Shown here: positions 8,901-18,064 of the stretch, piece after piece
Numbering within the stretch: the first letter of the stretch is position 1
Layout of the letters: each line of letters opens with the position of its first letter
Source: [Scytonema hofmanni] UTEX 2349
GTDB lineage: Bacteria > Cyanobacteriota > Cyanobacteriia > Cyanobacteriales > Nostocaceae
Direction: 5' to 3'
Length of the DNA: 64,000 nucleotides
Assembly: GCF_000582685.1 (NCBI RefSeq)
Contig: NZ_KK073768.1
Span: forward strand, 4,145,824 to 4,209,823
Program-made: the position numbers and the translations under genes
The notes under the pieces: model-generated
Database searches by the model: none
What the model saw: only the letters and a program-made list of their open reading frames with translations
Told to the model about the DNA's origin: nothing

Positions 8901-11578
8901 ATGGTAATGCTCCGTTGTCTGCCTATGCATACGTTAATTACGGAGTAATCCTTTGCTGTATGGTGGGAGACATTGAGTCTGGCTATCAATTTGGCAACTT
9001 GGCTTCGAGTATGTTGGATAAGTTCAATACTAAAGAAGTTAAACCTAAAATTAGGATTGCATTTCATGGGGTTATCCAACATTGGAAGGAACATATTAGG
9101 GAGATATTAAAGCATTTGCTAGCGCTTTACTCTACCGGACTGGAAACGGGAGATTTAGAATTTGCGGCTTATTCTCTTTACACTTATTCCTACTTTTCAT
9201 ATTTGATCGGTAGAGAACTAACAGGGCTAAAAACTGAGATGACAATTTATAGCACTGCCATCAGTCAAATCAAGCAAGAAAGAGTATATCACTGGCATGA
9301 AATATACCGACAGATGGTCTTGAACTTGCTAGAAACTAGGGAAAATCCCTGTTGTTTAATCGGTGAAGCATACGACGAAGAAAAAATGTTGTTGGTTCAT
9401 ATTGAAAGCAAGGATGCAGTCAGTCTTTTAAATTTATATTTCGGCAAACTACATCTGTGTTACCTATTTGAGGATTATCATCAAGCGGTTGAAAATGCCA
9501 GCTTGGCAGAAAAGTATTTAGATGGCTCTACAGGACAACCGATTGTTCCTTTTTTCAATTTTTATGATTCTCTGGCACAGCTAGCAGTGTATTCTAATGT
9601 AATTTTGTCTGAGAAAAAATGCATTCTTGATAGAGTACAAATTAATCAGGAAAAGATGCAGCACTGGGCAGATCATGCTCCTATGAATTATCTGCATAAA
9701 TTTTATTTGGTAGAGGCAGAAAGACATCGGGTTTTTGGTGAATATCTAGAAGCAATGGATGATTACGATCGCGCGATCGCCAATGCCAAAGAAAACGGAT
9801 ACATCAATGAAGAAGCTCTCGCTCACGAACTTGCTGCTAAATTTTATTTAGAATGGGGCAAAGACAAGATTGCCCAAAGCTACCTTACTGATGCCTACTA
9901 TTGCTACGTCCGCTGGGGAGCATTAGCTAAAGTTAAAGACTTGCAAAAACGGTATTTTCAATTACTTGCTCCGATTATCCAGCAAGAAAAACTTAGCTTT
10001 CATCTCAACGAAAAAAGCACTGCTTCTATTGGCATATCATTATCTGCCCCTAACACTAAAGAAACTTTTATTAGCTCTAATACCAGCATCTCACAAATGC
10101 TAGATTTCGGGTCTATCATTAAAGCTTCTCAAGCACTCTCTGGGGAAATTGAGCTAGAGCAACTGCTTTCTACATTAATGGCAGTTGTGATGGAGAATGC
10201 AGGAGCCTCTAAGTGTGGTCTGATTTTGAACGAAGGAGATAATTTAGAGTTAAGTGTTACCGCAGTCGGTTCTAGTTCAAATGAAGCACCTATTTCTACA
10301 AAGTTTCCATCAGTTCATTTAGAGTCTAGTAATGACATTCCAGTTACTTTAATTAACTACGTCAAACGCACTCTAGAAATCTTTGTCATTGATGATGCTA
10401 AGACTGTTGACTTTTTAGTAGGCGATCGCTACATTGTTCGTCAGCAACCCAAGAGCCTTTTGTGTATCCCAATTATCAATCAAGGCAAGTTACTGGGGAT
10501 TCTTTATCTAGAAAATAATTTAACAACGGGAGCATTTACACGCGATCGCGTAGAAATTCTCAAACTCCTCACCACCCAAGCCGCAATTTCTCTAGAGAAT
10601 GCCATCCTCTATAAAAATTTGGCAAAGGCAAATGAAAGCTTGGAGGAATACAGCCATACTTTAGAGGAAAAAGTAGAGGAAAGAACGCAAGAACTAAGTA
10701 AAATCAATCAAAGTTTGCAACAAGCGCTTTCAGAGTTACAAAATACCCAAACCCACTTGATCCAAACTGAAAAAATGTCGAGTTTGGGACAAATGGTAGC
10801 AGGAATTGCTCATGAAATCAATAACCCAATTAACTTTATTAATGGCAATATTTCTCACGCTAGTAGTTATGTTGAAGACTTACTAGATTTGGTTGCTATC
10901 TATCAGCAGGAATATCCTAATCCCTCCCCTGTTATTGAAGAAAAAGTAGAAGAATTAGACCTAGATTTCCTCATAAAAGACTTGCCAAAGCTTCTAGATT
11001 CAATGAGAATTGGTAGTTCCCGTATTAGGAATATTGTGTTGAGCTTACGCAATTTCTCTCGTTTAGATGAATCGGAAATGAAACCTGTAGATATTCATGA
11101 GGGAATTGATAATACCTTGATGATTTTGCAGCACCGACTGAAGGAAAAGAGCAATCATCCGGAAATTGAAGTAATTAAAGAATATGGAGAACTACCGTTG
11201 GTTAGTTGTTATGCCGGTCAACTCAATCAGGCTTTTATGAATATTCTCAGTAATGCAATTGATACTTTACAAGAGTCAAATGAAATAGATGCGATCGCCA
11301 CTTTCCCCAAGGTGGGACAAATTCGCATTCGCACATCTTTAGTAGATTCTAATACCTTGAAAATTCAAATTGCTGACAATGGTTGCGGTATGAGTGACAA
11401 GGTGCGTCAGAAAATCTTTGACCCCTTTTTTACCACTAAACCAGTAGGAAGTGGTACGGGGTTGGGTTTGTCAATTAGCTATCAGGTTGTTGTGGAAAAA
11501 CATAAAGGTAAGTTAACTTGTGATTCCACTCCCGGAAAGGGAACTGAGTTTGTAATTGAGATTCCGCTAAAACAGTGA
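5939..11578 (+). CDS. Dual Ser/Thr-histidine protein kinase with STAND-type ATPase and GAF domains (HstK type)
   Basis: A 1,879-residue cytosolic signalling protein. Residues about 14-290 are a Hanks-type kinase: catalytic loop HKDIKPANIL, DFSIASL in place of DFG, and APE-like SPEQTGRMNR. Residues about 320-700 are an AAA/STAND ATPase with Walker A GSSGIGKT (near 350) and Walker B VIFLDDLQWAD (near 477). A long helical, TPR-like region follows (about 800-1340), then a GAF domain (about 1395-1555), a coiled coil, a histidine kinase box with GIAHEINNP (His near 1626) and ATPase boxes ADNGCGMS and GTGLGLSIS. This order matches the cyanobacterial HstK family. It overlaps the convergent P450 gene by 12 bases. 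Terpene synthase-P450 miniclusters of Nostoc also carry a hybrid kinase at this position, so it may regulate or respond to the terpene pathway (inference). Confidence 0.92.
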   Translation: MLALLDTLFPLTGYSFTEQIYSGSKTIVCRGIREEDQKSVIIKMMRNEYPTFHEIAQFRNQYTISKNLNLPGIVKPYGLETYRNGYALILEDFGGISLKDALLFKSEERKKPNFLDQFFHIAIEITSTLEGMHRVQPDGVIAKHRVIHKDIKPANILINPTTLEVKLIDFSIASLLPREIQFLTNPNVLEGTLAYISPEQTGRMNRGIDYRSDFYSLGVTFFELLTGKLPFITDDSMELVYCHIAKQPPSLEGEKQEIPKVLSNIVMKLMAKNAEDRYQSALGLKHDLELCRKQWQETGNIAFFELAQQDICDRFLIREKLYGRQHEVETLLAAIDRITSGTTEMILVAGSSGIGKTAVVNEVHKPIVRQRSYFIKGKFDQFQRDIPLSALVQAFRDLIGQLLSETDTQIESWKIKILSALGEQAQVITDVIPELESIIGRQQPVTELSGNAIQNRFNLFFQKFIRVFRTKDHPLVIFLDDLQWADTASLNFIKLLMSETTTINPNPSFSCLLLDETNKDREKDGGLMLIGAYRDNEVDKAHPLELTIKEIKLEKAIINTITLEPLNQRDLNLLIADTMRCEEELAIPLTQMVFAKTKGNPFFTNQFLKSLHGDGLIEFHFELGYWQCDISKVKALALTDDVVEFMALQLMKLPSHTQKVLKLAACIGNEFDLKTLTIINEESAVDTASDLWQALIEGLVFPQAEFYKFFDKDANNHERINQDKELSLPKYKFVHDRVQQAAYSLIPEDKKQSIHLKIGELLLRNIPLAEQEEKIFNLVNQFNMALPLISLPAERDRLARMNLIAGRKALVSTAYPAAVKYLTTGIQLLTDDSWERKYELSLGLYEKAAEAAYLGGDFEQTEQLAEVVLTRAKTLLEKIKVYEVKIQAYGAQNQALKAVNTGLKVLKQLGVEFPENPSQSDVQLGMAEIASLLTQRSIEDLVNLPEMTEARPLATMRILTSTISPAYQSFPQLFPLIIFKQINLSFKHGNAPLSAYAYVNYGVILCCMVGDIESGYQFGNLASSMLDKFNTKEVKPKIRIAFHGVIQHWKEHIREILKHLLALYSTGLETGDLEFAAYSLYTYSYFSYLIGRELTGLKTEMTIYSTAISQIKQERVYHWHEIYRQMVLNLLETRENPCCLIGEAYDEEKMLLVHIESKDAVSLLNLYFGKLHLCYLFEDYHQAVENASLAEKYLDGSTGQPIVPFFNFYDSLAQLAVYSNVILSEKKCILDRVQINQEKMQHWADHAPMNYLHKFYLVEAERHRVFGEYLEAMDDYDRAIANAKENGYINEEALAHELAAKFYLEWGKDKIAQSYLTDAYYCYVRWGALAKVKDLQKRYFQLLAPIIQQEKLSFHLNEKSTASIGISLSAPNTKETFISSNTSISQMLDFGSIIKASQALSGEIELEQLLSTLMAVVMENAGASKCGLILNEGDNLELSVTAVGSSSNEAPISTKFPSVHLESSNDIPVTLINYVKRTLEIFVIDDAKTVDFLVGDRYIVRQQPKSLLCIPIINQGKLLGILYLENNLTTGAFTRDRVEILKLLTTQAAISLENAILYKNLAKANESLEEYSHTLEEKVEERTQELSKINQSLQQALSELQNTQTHLIQTEKMSSLGQMVAGIAHEINNPINFINGNISHASSYVEDLLDLVAIYQQEYPNPSPVIEEKVEELDLDFLIKDLPKLLDSMRIGSSRIRNIVLSLRNFSRLDESEMKPVDIHEGIDNTLMILQHRLKEKSNHPEIEVIKEYGELPLVSCYAGQLNQAFMNILSNAIDTLQESNEIDAIATFPKVGQIRIRTSLVDSNTLKIQIADNGCGMSDKVRQKIFDPFFTTKPVGSGTGLGLSISYQVVVEKHKGKLTCDSTPGKGTEFVIEIPLKQ

Positions 11579-12976
11579 GATGGTAGTCGCTCTTGATTTT
11601 TGCCGCATACGTTGCTCTGTAATTACCATCTTGACTCCATTGGCAGGCGCAAGTGTAAAACCTCGACGCTGAAGTTTCTCTGGCAGCCGATCTACCAGCG
11701 CTAATTGATAGCCTGACACGATTTTTGCCAATGCTAGCTTCATTTCAAACATACTTAAAGCTTGACCAATACAGCCACGAACACCACCACCAAACGGTAT
11801 AAATTCATAGGGAGAAAATTGGCGTTCTAGAAAGCGCTCTGGCTTAAACTGCTCAGGTTCTGAATATAAGTCCTCACGACGATGAGTAAGATAAATGCAG
11901 CCTTGCATTACCGTACCAGGCTCTAAAGTATGTCCTAGTAGTTCAACAGATTCTTGCACTACCCTAGGCAAAGTGAACATCGATACGGGATTAATCCGCA
12001 AGGTTTCATTACAAATAGCGGTGAGATAAGGCAGTCGAAAAATGCTCATAGGGTCAGGAGAATCACCAAGAACATCCAATTCTTGAAGCAGTTTTTCACG
12101 AACTTGAGGCAAATGGTGAATCCAATACAATCCCCAAGTCATTGCCGTTGCCGTGGTTTCATATCCCGCAAGCATCAGGGTGATCAACTCATCGCGCAAC
12201 TCTCGATCGGTCATGAGGTTCCCTGCTTCGTCCCGACATGACATTAGCAAGGATAAAATATCAGTGCGATCTGGATCGGGTTGCTGCCGACGTTCAGCAA
12301 TTTCAGCATAGAGCAATTTATCAACTTCCTGCCGTTGACGCAAAAACTTTCCCCAAGGACTCCAAGCTCCTAAATCTTTTTGCAAGAAAGAAAACAACAG
12401 TAAGCTAGACGTGAGTGGTGAGCGAAACACATTCGAGATAAATACCAGAAATAGATGCTTGAGTTGTTGGCAACGTTCTCCCTCATACAAGCCGAAGACA
12501 GCCTGTAAAATAACTTGCAGGGAAATCTCCTGCATGGCAGTAAGAGCCAAGAACGGCTGGTTTATTGGTAATTGGCTAAAGACTTTTTCGGTGAGATTAG
12601 GAATTAGCTCACCATAAGTTCGCATCCGCTCTCCATGAAAGGGGGGCATTAAAATTTGTCGATGCTGTTTGTGGCGATCGCCGTCCAGCATGAATAGGGA
12701 ATTGTCCCCTATTAAGGGATGTAAAATTCCATTTAGTTTACCAAGGGCAGCAAATTTTTTTTTATCGTTGGTAAAAATTTCTTGGATTCCCTGAGGATGA
12801 TTCACAAATACTACGGTATCCCCAAAACCAATCACCTCAGCAGTAAAAATGTCAGGATATTGCCGAGCTGCTTTTTCCATATATTGAATAGGGTCAGCAG
12901 TCCACTGAAATTTTTGAAGAAAAGGGGGAGTTTTCAGAGTGTTAGGTAATAGCATCTCATTTTCTCTTGCTTTCAT
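11567..12976 (-). CDS. Cytochrome P450, CYP110-like
   Basis: Heme monooxygenase of about 469 residues. Landmarks: I-helix AGYETTATAMTWG, the K-helix ExxR in NETLRI, the PERF motif (FKPERFLE), and the heme loop FGGGVRGCIG with the axial Cys near residue 402. The N terminus LKTPPFLQKFQW...DPIQYME resembles CYP110 proteins of Nostoc. The ORF opens further upstream only with a TTG. ATG at 12976 or 12955 is more likely, and the latter matches family starts best. It lies 220 bases downstream of the sesquiterpene synthase on the same strand, so oxidation of that enzyme's hydrocarbon is the likely role. Electron donors are not encoded here. Confidence 0.92.
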   Translation of the reverse strand: MKARENEMLLPNTLKTPPFLQKFQWTADPIQYMEKAARQYPDIFTAEVIGFGDTVVFVNHPQGIQEIFTNDKKKFAALGKLNGILHPLIGDNSLFMLDGDRHKQHRQILMPPFHGERMRTYGELIPNLTEKVFSQLPINQPFLALTAMQEISLQVILQAVFGLYEGERCQQLKHLFLVFISNVFRSPLTSSLLLFSFLQKDLGAWSPWGKFLRQRQEVDKLLYAEIAERRQQPDPDRTDILSLLMSCRDEAGNLMTDRELRDELITLMLAGYETTATAMTWGLYWIHHLPQVREKLLQELDVLGDSPDPMSIFRLPYLTAICNETLRINPVSMFTLPRVVQESVELLGHTLEPGTVMQGCIYLTHRREDLYSEPEQFKPERFLERQFSPYEFIPFGGGVRGCIGQALSMFEMKLALAKIVSGYQLALVDRLPEKLQRRGFTLAPANGVKMVITEQRMRQKSRATTISLF

Positions 12977-13231
12977 TTTACTGTTTCTCAAGTGATCCCA
13001 CTTCGCTTTCAAGAAAGCGCAAAATTCCAGTTACCTGCAATCACCCTTATTAAGGGCAATTGCTTTTTTCGTGTGTGGCAAATAATCGGTGAGTATAACT
13101 CTTAATCAGAAGCACGGGATAGGATTTTCTGATTTGATACTTACTTTGCTATACTATACTTAAGATTTAACTAGTACAGCGGGCGCGTAAATAAACCAAC
13201 CATTCTCAATCGCTAAAAAGCTTATTCCATA

Positions 13232-14236
13232 TTACTTTTGACTTTTGACTTTTGACTTTTGACTTCCGCCTTGCGGTACTAGCTCCAGCTTTTGTACAGT
13301 CTGATAGCGAGCAGATTGAGAACCCCAATTGTAGTTGCCACTTATCCAGGCATGTATTCCGGATATATATTTGGCAAATTGTGTATCTACTTCTTCTCCA
13401 TAAAAGGGAATAGATGCTTCTAAATTAATCATTGCTAGTAGCTCATTATTATGAATTTCTACTGCGCGTTTAATCGCTTTCTCCAGAGAGATATGCTGTT
13501 GATAATACAGTACCAATACTAAATTATGAACATCACCTCTTGCCATTTCCTTAGATACTGATACTAGATCATTAGACCAGCAAACAATGTTATTTGCCAT
13601 GTACTTTAGGTTTTTCACAATGTTGTGTTCTCGGAGATAACTAGGAAGTATCCACTGATTGGAAAATTCAATTAAGTCGAAAACCGAATACATTGCCCCG
13701 CTTAATCTACGTATCATTGCATAACTTTCAATATCAGGTACAATTCCCTGTATGCGATTGTTTGCTTCTCGAACACATCCATTAAAGTAGCTTTCAACTG
13801 ACCGGACAAAGTAATGGAACCATTCTGCACTTCCTCTTTCAAGCATCTGCTTTCGTAGGTCGTTTAAGGCACGACCAAGCGGTATATCGTTGCTTTTAAT
13901 TTCTGATCCGTTTAATATTTCTAGAAATCTCTTGTGAAAATTCTCCAGCACTTCCGGTTGTTTTCCTAAATCTGACATATCGCATTGGTCATCCCAAATA
14001 AACAGCCAGCTTATCCAGTCATTGATAATTTTCAATTCTTCAATTTGGCAGTTAGGGTAGGCAGACGCAGTTAACAAAAAAAATTTTGACTTACAAAAAT
14101 GCCGATATGATGAATCATTTGCCAATAGGTTGAAGCGCAACACCCATTCGAGGCTATAGTCTTCCAAAACATCAGCATACTTATTGATTTGAGATGGAAA
14201 TGGGCAGTATAATTCAGGCAGAATGAATTCGTTCAT
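13232..14236 (-). CDS. Sesquiterpene synthase (terpene cyclase)
   Basis: Class I terpene cyclase of 334 residues that should ionise farnesyl diphosphate. Metal-binding motifs are D82-D-Q-C-D86 (an aspartate-rich DDxxD form) and N222-D-L-V-S226-V-S-K-E230 (NSE motif), followed by a conserved RGD. The N-terminal PELYCPFPS...N is typical of bacterial cyclases, and the architecture matches the Nostoc enzymes NS1/NP1 (germacrene A and a selinene), though the product cannot be read from sequence. ATG at 14236 is chosen because GGAG lies 5 bases upstream; an ORF start at 14293 would translate a repeat. The last 12 or so residues (QGGSQKSKVKSQK) are encoded by repeat DNA. P450 and kinase genes follow in the same minicluster. 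Confidence 0.9.
   Translation of the reverse strand: MNEFILPELYCPFPSQINKYADVLEDYSLEWVLRFNLLANDSSYRHFCKSKFFLLTASAYPNCQIEELKIINDWISWLFIWDDQCDMSDLGKQPEVLENFHKRFLEILNGSEIKSNDIPLGRALNDLRKQMLERGSAEWFHYFVRSVESYFNGCVREANNRIQGIVPDIESYAMIRRLSGAMYSVFDLIEFSNQWILPSYLREHNIVKNLKYMANNIVCWSNDLVSVSKEMARGDVHNLVLVLYYQQHISLEKAIKRAVEIHNNELLAMINLEASIPFYGEEVDTQFAKYISGIHAWISGNYNWGSQSARYQTVQKLELVPQGGSQKSKVKSQK
13235..13282. repeat. Heptamer (TTTTGAC)n tract joined to a 22-bp repeat
   Basis: About four TTTTGAC units run into GACTTCCGCCTTGCGGTACTAG (13261-13282), which can form a small CCGC/GCGG hairpin. The block encodes the last residues of the terpene synthase, an extra tail rich in Lys, Ser and Gln. The 22-mer recurs in inverted orientation at 14266-14287. 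Confidence 0.85.
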
Positions 14237-14265
14237 AAAAACTCCAGGAGTCAAAGGTAAACACA

Positions 14266-14287
14266 CTAGTACCGCAAGACGGAAGTC
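14266..14287. repeat. Inverted copy of the 22-bp repeat
   Basis: CTAGTACCGCAAGACGGAAGTC is the reverse complement of the repeat at 13261-13282 with one base different. The two copies flank the terpene synthase coding sequence in inverted orientation about 1 kb apart. Confidence 0.85.
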
Positions 14288-14293
14288 ACGCAT

Positions 14294-15856
14294 TCAAAAA
14301 GCTTATAAGTCAAGCTTTTGAACGATTTTAAATGGTTGCTTGATTTTCTTTCGACCTATACTAGGAAGGGAAACACAATAAATTAACTTATTGTTAATCC
14401 TTGGTAGATGGTAATTTGCTCTTTACAATTGAAAATCCTAAAAACTGGCATTATCAATTGTGGATCTCCAAAATTGAAACCGTGGCAATGCACGATCTTC
14501 CTTAGCCACAACAGAAGTTCACAAAAACTGAACCTAATTAAAAGAAATATTTGTTCATCTGGTGCGAAACTCATTGCAATAAAGAAACGCAGAGAAGACA
14601 AGCTAATCTTTTTAGATTTATGTTTTTGTATTGTCAAATTTTAGGTAATAGAATAGGGCAAACTATTACCTCTTGTTCTCACTGAATCAGAGGGTTTGTT
14701 TTAGGTTTATTGCTCAATATTTTAATTTTGACGTCAAACAACTACGCCGCATTTTGTGAGCGCGTAAACGGAGTGTTTATCGTGCTAAATGTGGTGTTTG
14801 AATGTCAAAAGTTCCTTGGTTTAATTCTAATGTTTTAATTAGAAATCGTATCAGTAATTAAGCTTAATTGTAAATGTAATTTTGCATTTAAATATACAAC
14901 GTTATATTAAAGACATATACTCAAAGATAGTACTTGATATAAAATATCACAAGTTTTCTCAGACTACTGCTATTTGTTTCAGAAAAAACAGGGTTGTAAA
15001 ATTTTTTTGACTTAAAAAGCTTGAATTCAAATAGTTAGGACTGTTTACAACAATTGAAAACGGCAACTTGAAAGTTGATAATTTAAAAGAATGGTAAAGA
15101 TTTTAACTTTTAATAAAGTATTTTTACTTAAAAGTTAAAGTTCCCTGACAAATAGGATAACAAAATCTCTTCGTATCTAACAAAAGCAGAGAATATGTAA
15201 CCTAAGATTTAGAAATTTTCTACCTACTAGCAGATGCAAAGCGATGTTATACACCTAAAGTAATAAATTTTACATCAAGCAAGTATGAAATGAAAAATAA
15301 CCAAAGATAATTCTAATTGGTGATGACAAATCAACCAATTTTAAGTAGATCATTAATTACAAGCTAAATAATGCGCGATCGCACAACCTTTAAGTCAATA
15401 CAGTTCTTAGTTGCGCTCAAAACTCAGCTATTTGACAATGTAGAGACGTTATATTTAACGTCTTCTAAAAAACTTGCGCTCTCCACGCGTATAAAATCGT
15501 ACTTTTTGATTTTGGCGATCGCAAGTTTCTTCCATGAGTGTTGGGGGAGATTTCCCCCATGACCCGCTCTAGAGGAATTTTTACTTTGGGCGATCGCAGT
15601 GTGCAATACCTTATACCAATTCTATGTAACGCATTGAAAAAGGGACTAGGGACACTTTCCTTACTTGCTTATAGGATTGGGACTCACACACGAGTTTTAA
15701 AGAAAACGGAAGTGCCTTTTCCCCAGTCCCGGAGCGCCATTCCTCTGTTAGACTTGCTGCGCTCTCCGTCCGGGAAACAATCTTGGCGACCTGTTGAAAC
15801 ACTCAAAAATAGGGAATGAGAACACGATTTTTCATTCCCTATTCCCCATTACCTAT
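14294..15856. other. Long intergenic region without a supported gene
   Basis: About 1.56 kb, AT-rich, upstream of the terpene synthase. Short ORFs are present (for example 14408-14644 and 15371-15562) but their translations lack coding character or run through repeats. Contents I can point to: a degenerate palindromic repeat (15440-15467), HIP1 sites, and a GGGGGAGATTTCCCCC palindrome near 15542. The terpene synthase promoter should lie in its left part. Confidence 0.5.
15440..15467. repeat. Degenerate member of the GTAGAGACG palindrome family
   Basis: GTAGAGACGTTATATTTAACGTCTTCTA keeps the GTAGAGACG arm and a palindromic centre with a different sequence from the other copies. Confidence 0.75.
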
Positions 15857-17419
15857 TTACAACTTTTCTGGCTGCTCAGGATTAACAGCACTTACCTGAG
15901 CTTTAACAACCATTCCTGGTTGTAAAAAAGGAGTATTAGCAACGGAATTATTCGCCAAAGTAAACAAGGGATTTGACAAAATACCTGCGATAGAAGTCGC
16001 GATTAAAGTTACTATCAAACCTACTTGTAAAGGTCTAAATCCAGGCAAATCCCAACGCACTTCGGGATAATTCTTCACCGCGTCGGACATTTCTTGAGGT
16101 TCTTTGACTACCATCATTTTGACTACGCGAATGTAGTAATAGATGGAAACAACGCTGGTAACTAAGCCTAGCAAGACTAGCCAATAAAGCCCAGCTTGCC
16201 AACCAGCCCAGAATAAATAAATTTTGCCAAAGAATCCCGCTAGCGGTGGAATACCACCCAAGGAAAGTAGGGAAACACTTAATCCCAGAGTCAGTAGTGA
16301 ATCTTTTTGATACAAGCCTGAGTATTCGGCGATCTGGTCGGTTCCTGTCCGCAGGGAGAAGAGAATTACGCAAGTAAAGCCGCACAAGTTCATAAACAGG
16401 TAAACCAGCATGTAAAAAATCATACTGGAATATCCTGCTTGCGTGCCAGAAATCAAGCCAATCATCACAAACCCAGCTTGGGCAATAGATGAATAAGCTA
16501 GCATCCGTTTCATGCTGGTTTGGGCGAGGGCGACTACGTTACCCAATATCATACTCAGAACGGCGAGGGCGATGAAGACGAATCTCCACTCGTCCACAGC
16601 TAGAGGGAAGACTGTTGTTAGCAAGCGCATGGCTAAGGCAAATCCGGCGGCTTTGGAACCGACAGATAAAAAGGCAATCACAGGTGTGGGAGCGCCTTCA
16701 TAAACGTCTGGTGTCCACTGGTGGAAGGGTGCGGCAGAGATTTTGAAGCCAATACCTGCGATTACGAAAACCAGCGACATCACCAAACCTAAAGATTGAC
16801 CAAGGTTGGCTGTGGCAATACCTTCGGCGATCGCACTAAATTCTGTTTGTCCACCCGATAACCCATACAGCAGTGAAACACCATACAAAAATATTGCTGT
16901 ACTTGAGGCTCCAATCAACAGGTATTTTAGCGCCGCTTCATTTGAGCGGGGGTCACGTTTGGTATAACCTGTAAGCAAATAAGAGGAAATACTCAGGGTT
17001 TCTAAGGAGATGAAAGTCATCACCAACTCATTTGCCCCAGAGAGGAACATCCCTCCTAGACTAGCTGTGAGCAAAATAGCGATGAATTCTGCTAAAGGGG
17101 TGCCACTCTGCTCAACGTAGCGAATAGACATCAGAATGGTAGAGATCGCAGACAAAGCAATGATCCCGCGAAAGACGATGCTGAGATCGTCGCCGTTAAA
17201 GCCACCGCTAAAGGAGATGGGATTGACATTATCCCATTGAAAGTATAGAGCGACAATGGAGCTAAATAAACCTGCGATCGCCAGATATCCAATCCAGCGT
17301 GCGGATGTACGCCCCAAAATCAAATCAACAATCAAAACCGTCATAAGGGTGATAATCACAATCCCCTCTGGCAGAATTGTTCCAGCATTCAACTGGGATG
17401 CAAGATTAGCAAAATCCAT
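15857..17419 (-). CDS. ndhB: NAD(P)H-quinone oxidoreductase (NDH-1) subunit 2
   Basis: Proton-pumping membrane subunit of the cyanobacterial thylakoid NDH-1 complex (respiration, cyclic electron flow, CO2 uptake). At 520 residues it has the usual length. About fourteen hydrophobic segments are visible, with antiporter-family stretches such as ETLSISSYLLTGY, KYLLIGASSTAIFLYG, and FHQWTPDVYEGAPTPVIAFL. The start ATG at 17419 gives the normal N terminus (MDFANLASQLNAGTILPEG). The gene is monocistronic in this window, as in other Nostocales. Confidence 0.97.
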   Translation of the reverse strand: MDFANLASQLNAGTILPEGIVIITLMTVLIVDLILGRTSARWIGYLAIAGLFSSIVALYFQWDNVNPISFSGGFNGDDLSIVFRGIIALSAISTILMSIRYVEQSGTPLAEFIAILLTASLGGMFLSGANELVMTFISLETLSISSYLLTGYTKRDPRSNEAALKYLLIGASSTAIFLYGVSLLYGLSGGQTEFSAIAEGIATANLGQSLGLVMSLVFVIAGIGFKISAAPFHQWTPDVYEGAPTPVIAFLSVGSKAAGFALAMRLLTTVFPLAVDEWRFVFIALAVLSMILGNVVALAQTSMKRMLAYSSIAQAGFVMIGLISGTQAGYSSMIFYMLVYLFMNLCGFTCVILFSLRTGTDQIAEYSGLYQKDSLLTLGLSVSLLSLGGIPPLAGFFGKIYLFWAGWQAGLYWLVLLGLVTSVVSIYYYIRVVKMMVVKEPQEMSDAVKNYPEVRWDLPGFRPLQVGLIVTLIATSIAGILSNPLFTLANNSVANTPFLQPGMVVKAQVSAVNPEQPEKL

Positions 17420-17550
17420 GATATGTATAGGTTGTGGCGATTAGATATTCAGGCTAACTCTGTTCACTCTAGCAATTTTATTCCCCAAAGTTGCATAAAA
17501 AATAGGGGCATTACAGATTTGACAATAGACGTTAGTAAATTTGACATATT

Positions 17551-17579
17551 GTAGAGACGTTCCGACGGAACGTCTCTAC
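17551..17579. repeat. GTAGAGACG palindrome family copy
   Basis: GTAGAGACGTTCC and GGAACGTCTCTAC arms around a GAC centre, lying between ndhB and the RNA-binding protein gene. Confidence 0.9.
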
Positions 17580-17644
17580 GATAGACATCGCACTATGCTC
17601 TCTAATTAAATTATGTTGAAATTTGCCTTTGGTAATTCAAAAAT

Positions 17645-17684
17645 AAAAATAACAATAAGCAGTTCAGTTATCTACTGAACTGCT
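17645..17684 (-). terminator. Intrinsic terminator of the RNA-binding protein gene
   Basis: A perfect 11-bp stem (AGCAGTTCAGT with ACTGAACTGCT, loop of 5, 17658-17684) is followed on the minus strand by TATTGTTATTTTTATTTTTG. It lies 75 bases past the rbp stop. Confidence 0.75.
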
Positions 17685-17758
17685 TGTTTTAGACTAAATT
17701 AGGCTTGACAAAAGCATATAAATGCTTTCAGCAATATTGCTCTTATTGACTTGAAGAC

Positions 17759-18064
17759 TTAATACCGTCTGTTGCCTCTCTCCCAATTGCCACCGCCACC
17801 GCCTGAGCGAGAACCTTTTTCCTCGCGTGGTCTTGCTTTGTTAACTTTCATTGCCCGCCCCATCCATTCTGCACCATCGAGAGCTGCGATCGCGGCATCT
17901 TCTGCGGCTGATGATTCCATTTCTACAAAACCAAAGCCGCGTGCGCGACCTGTTTCTCTATCTGTGGGTAATTGAACCCGGCTGACGGTGCCGTACTCTG
18001 CAAATACCTTACTAAGGTCGTCTTCTGTGACGCTGTAGGACAGGTTCCCTACGTAAATTGACAT
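17759..18064 (-). CDS. Cyanobacterial RRM RNA-binding protein (Rbp family)
   Basis: A 101-residue protein made of one RNA recognition motif with a short Gly-rich tail. RNP2 is IYVGNLSY near the N terminus and RNP1 is RGFGFVEM near residue 45. The tail SRSGGGGGNWERGNRRY is typical of the cold-inducible Rbp proteins of Anabaena. They bind single-stranded RNA, and some help target mRNAs to the thylakoid. ATG at 18064 is preceded by TTGGAG at a good distance; a TTG 12 bases upstream is rejected. The preceding 200 bases have no gene and may form a long 5' leader, as in known cold-regulated rbp genes. A strong terminator follows at 17658-17684. Confidence 0.95.
   Translation of the reverse strand: MSIYVGNLSYSVTEDDLSKVFAEYGTVSRVQLPTDRETGRARGFGFVEMESSAAEDAAIAALDGAEWMGRAMKVNKARPREEKGSRSGGGGGNWERGNRRY

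Noticed and set aside
14408..14644. Plus-strand ORF of 78 codons upstream of the terpene synthase
   Set aside because: No ribosome binding site, composition like random AT-rich DNA, and an equally long ORF on the opposite strand.
15371..15819. Several ORFs of 60-93 codons on both strands
   Set aside because: They run through palindromic repeats and overlap each other in conflicting frames. No family resemblance.
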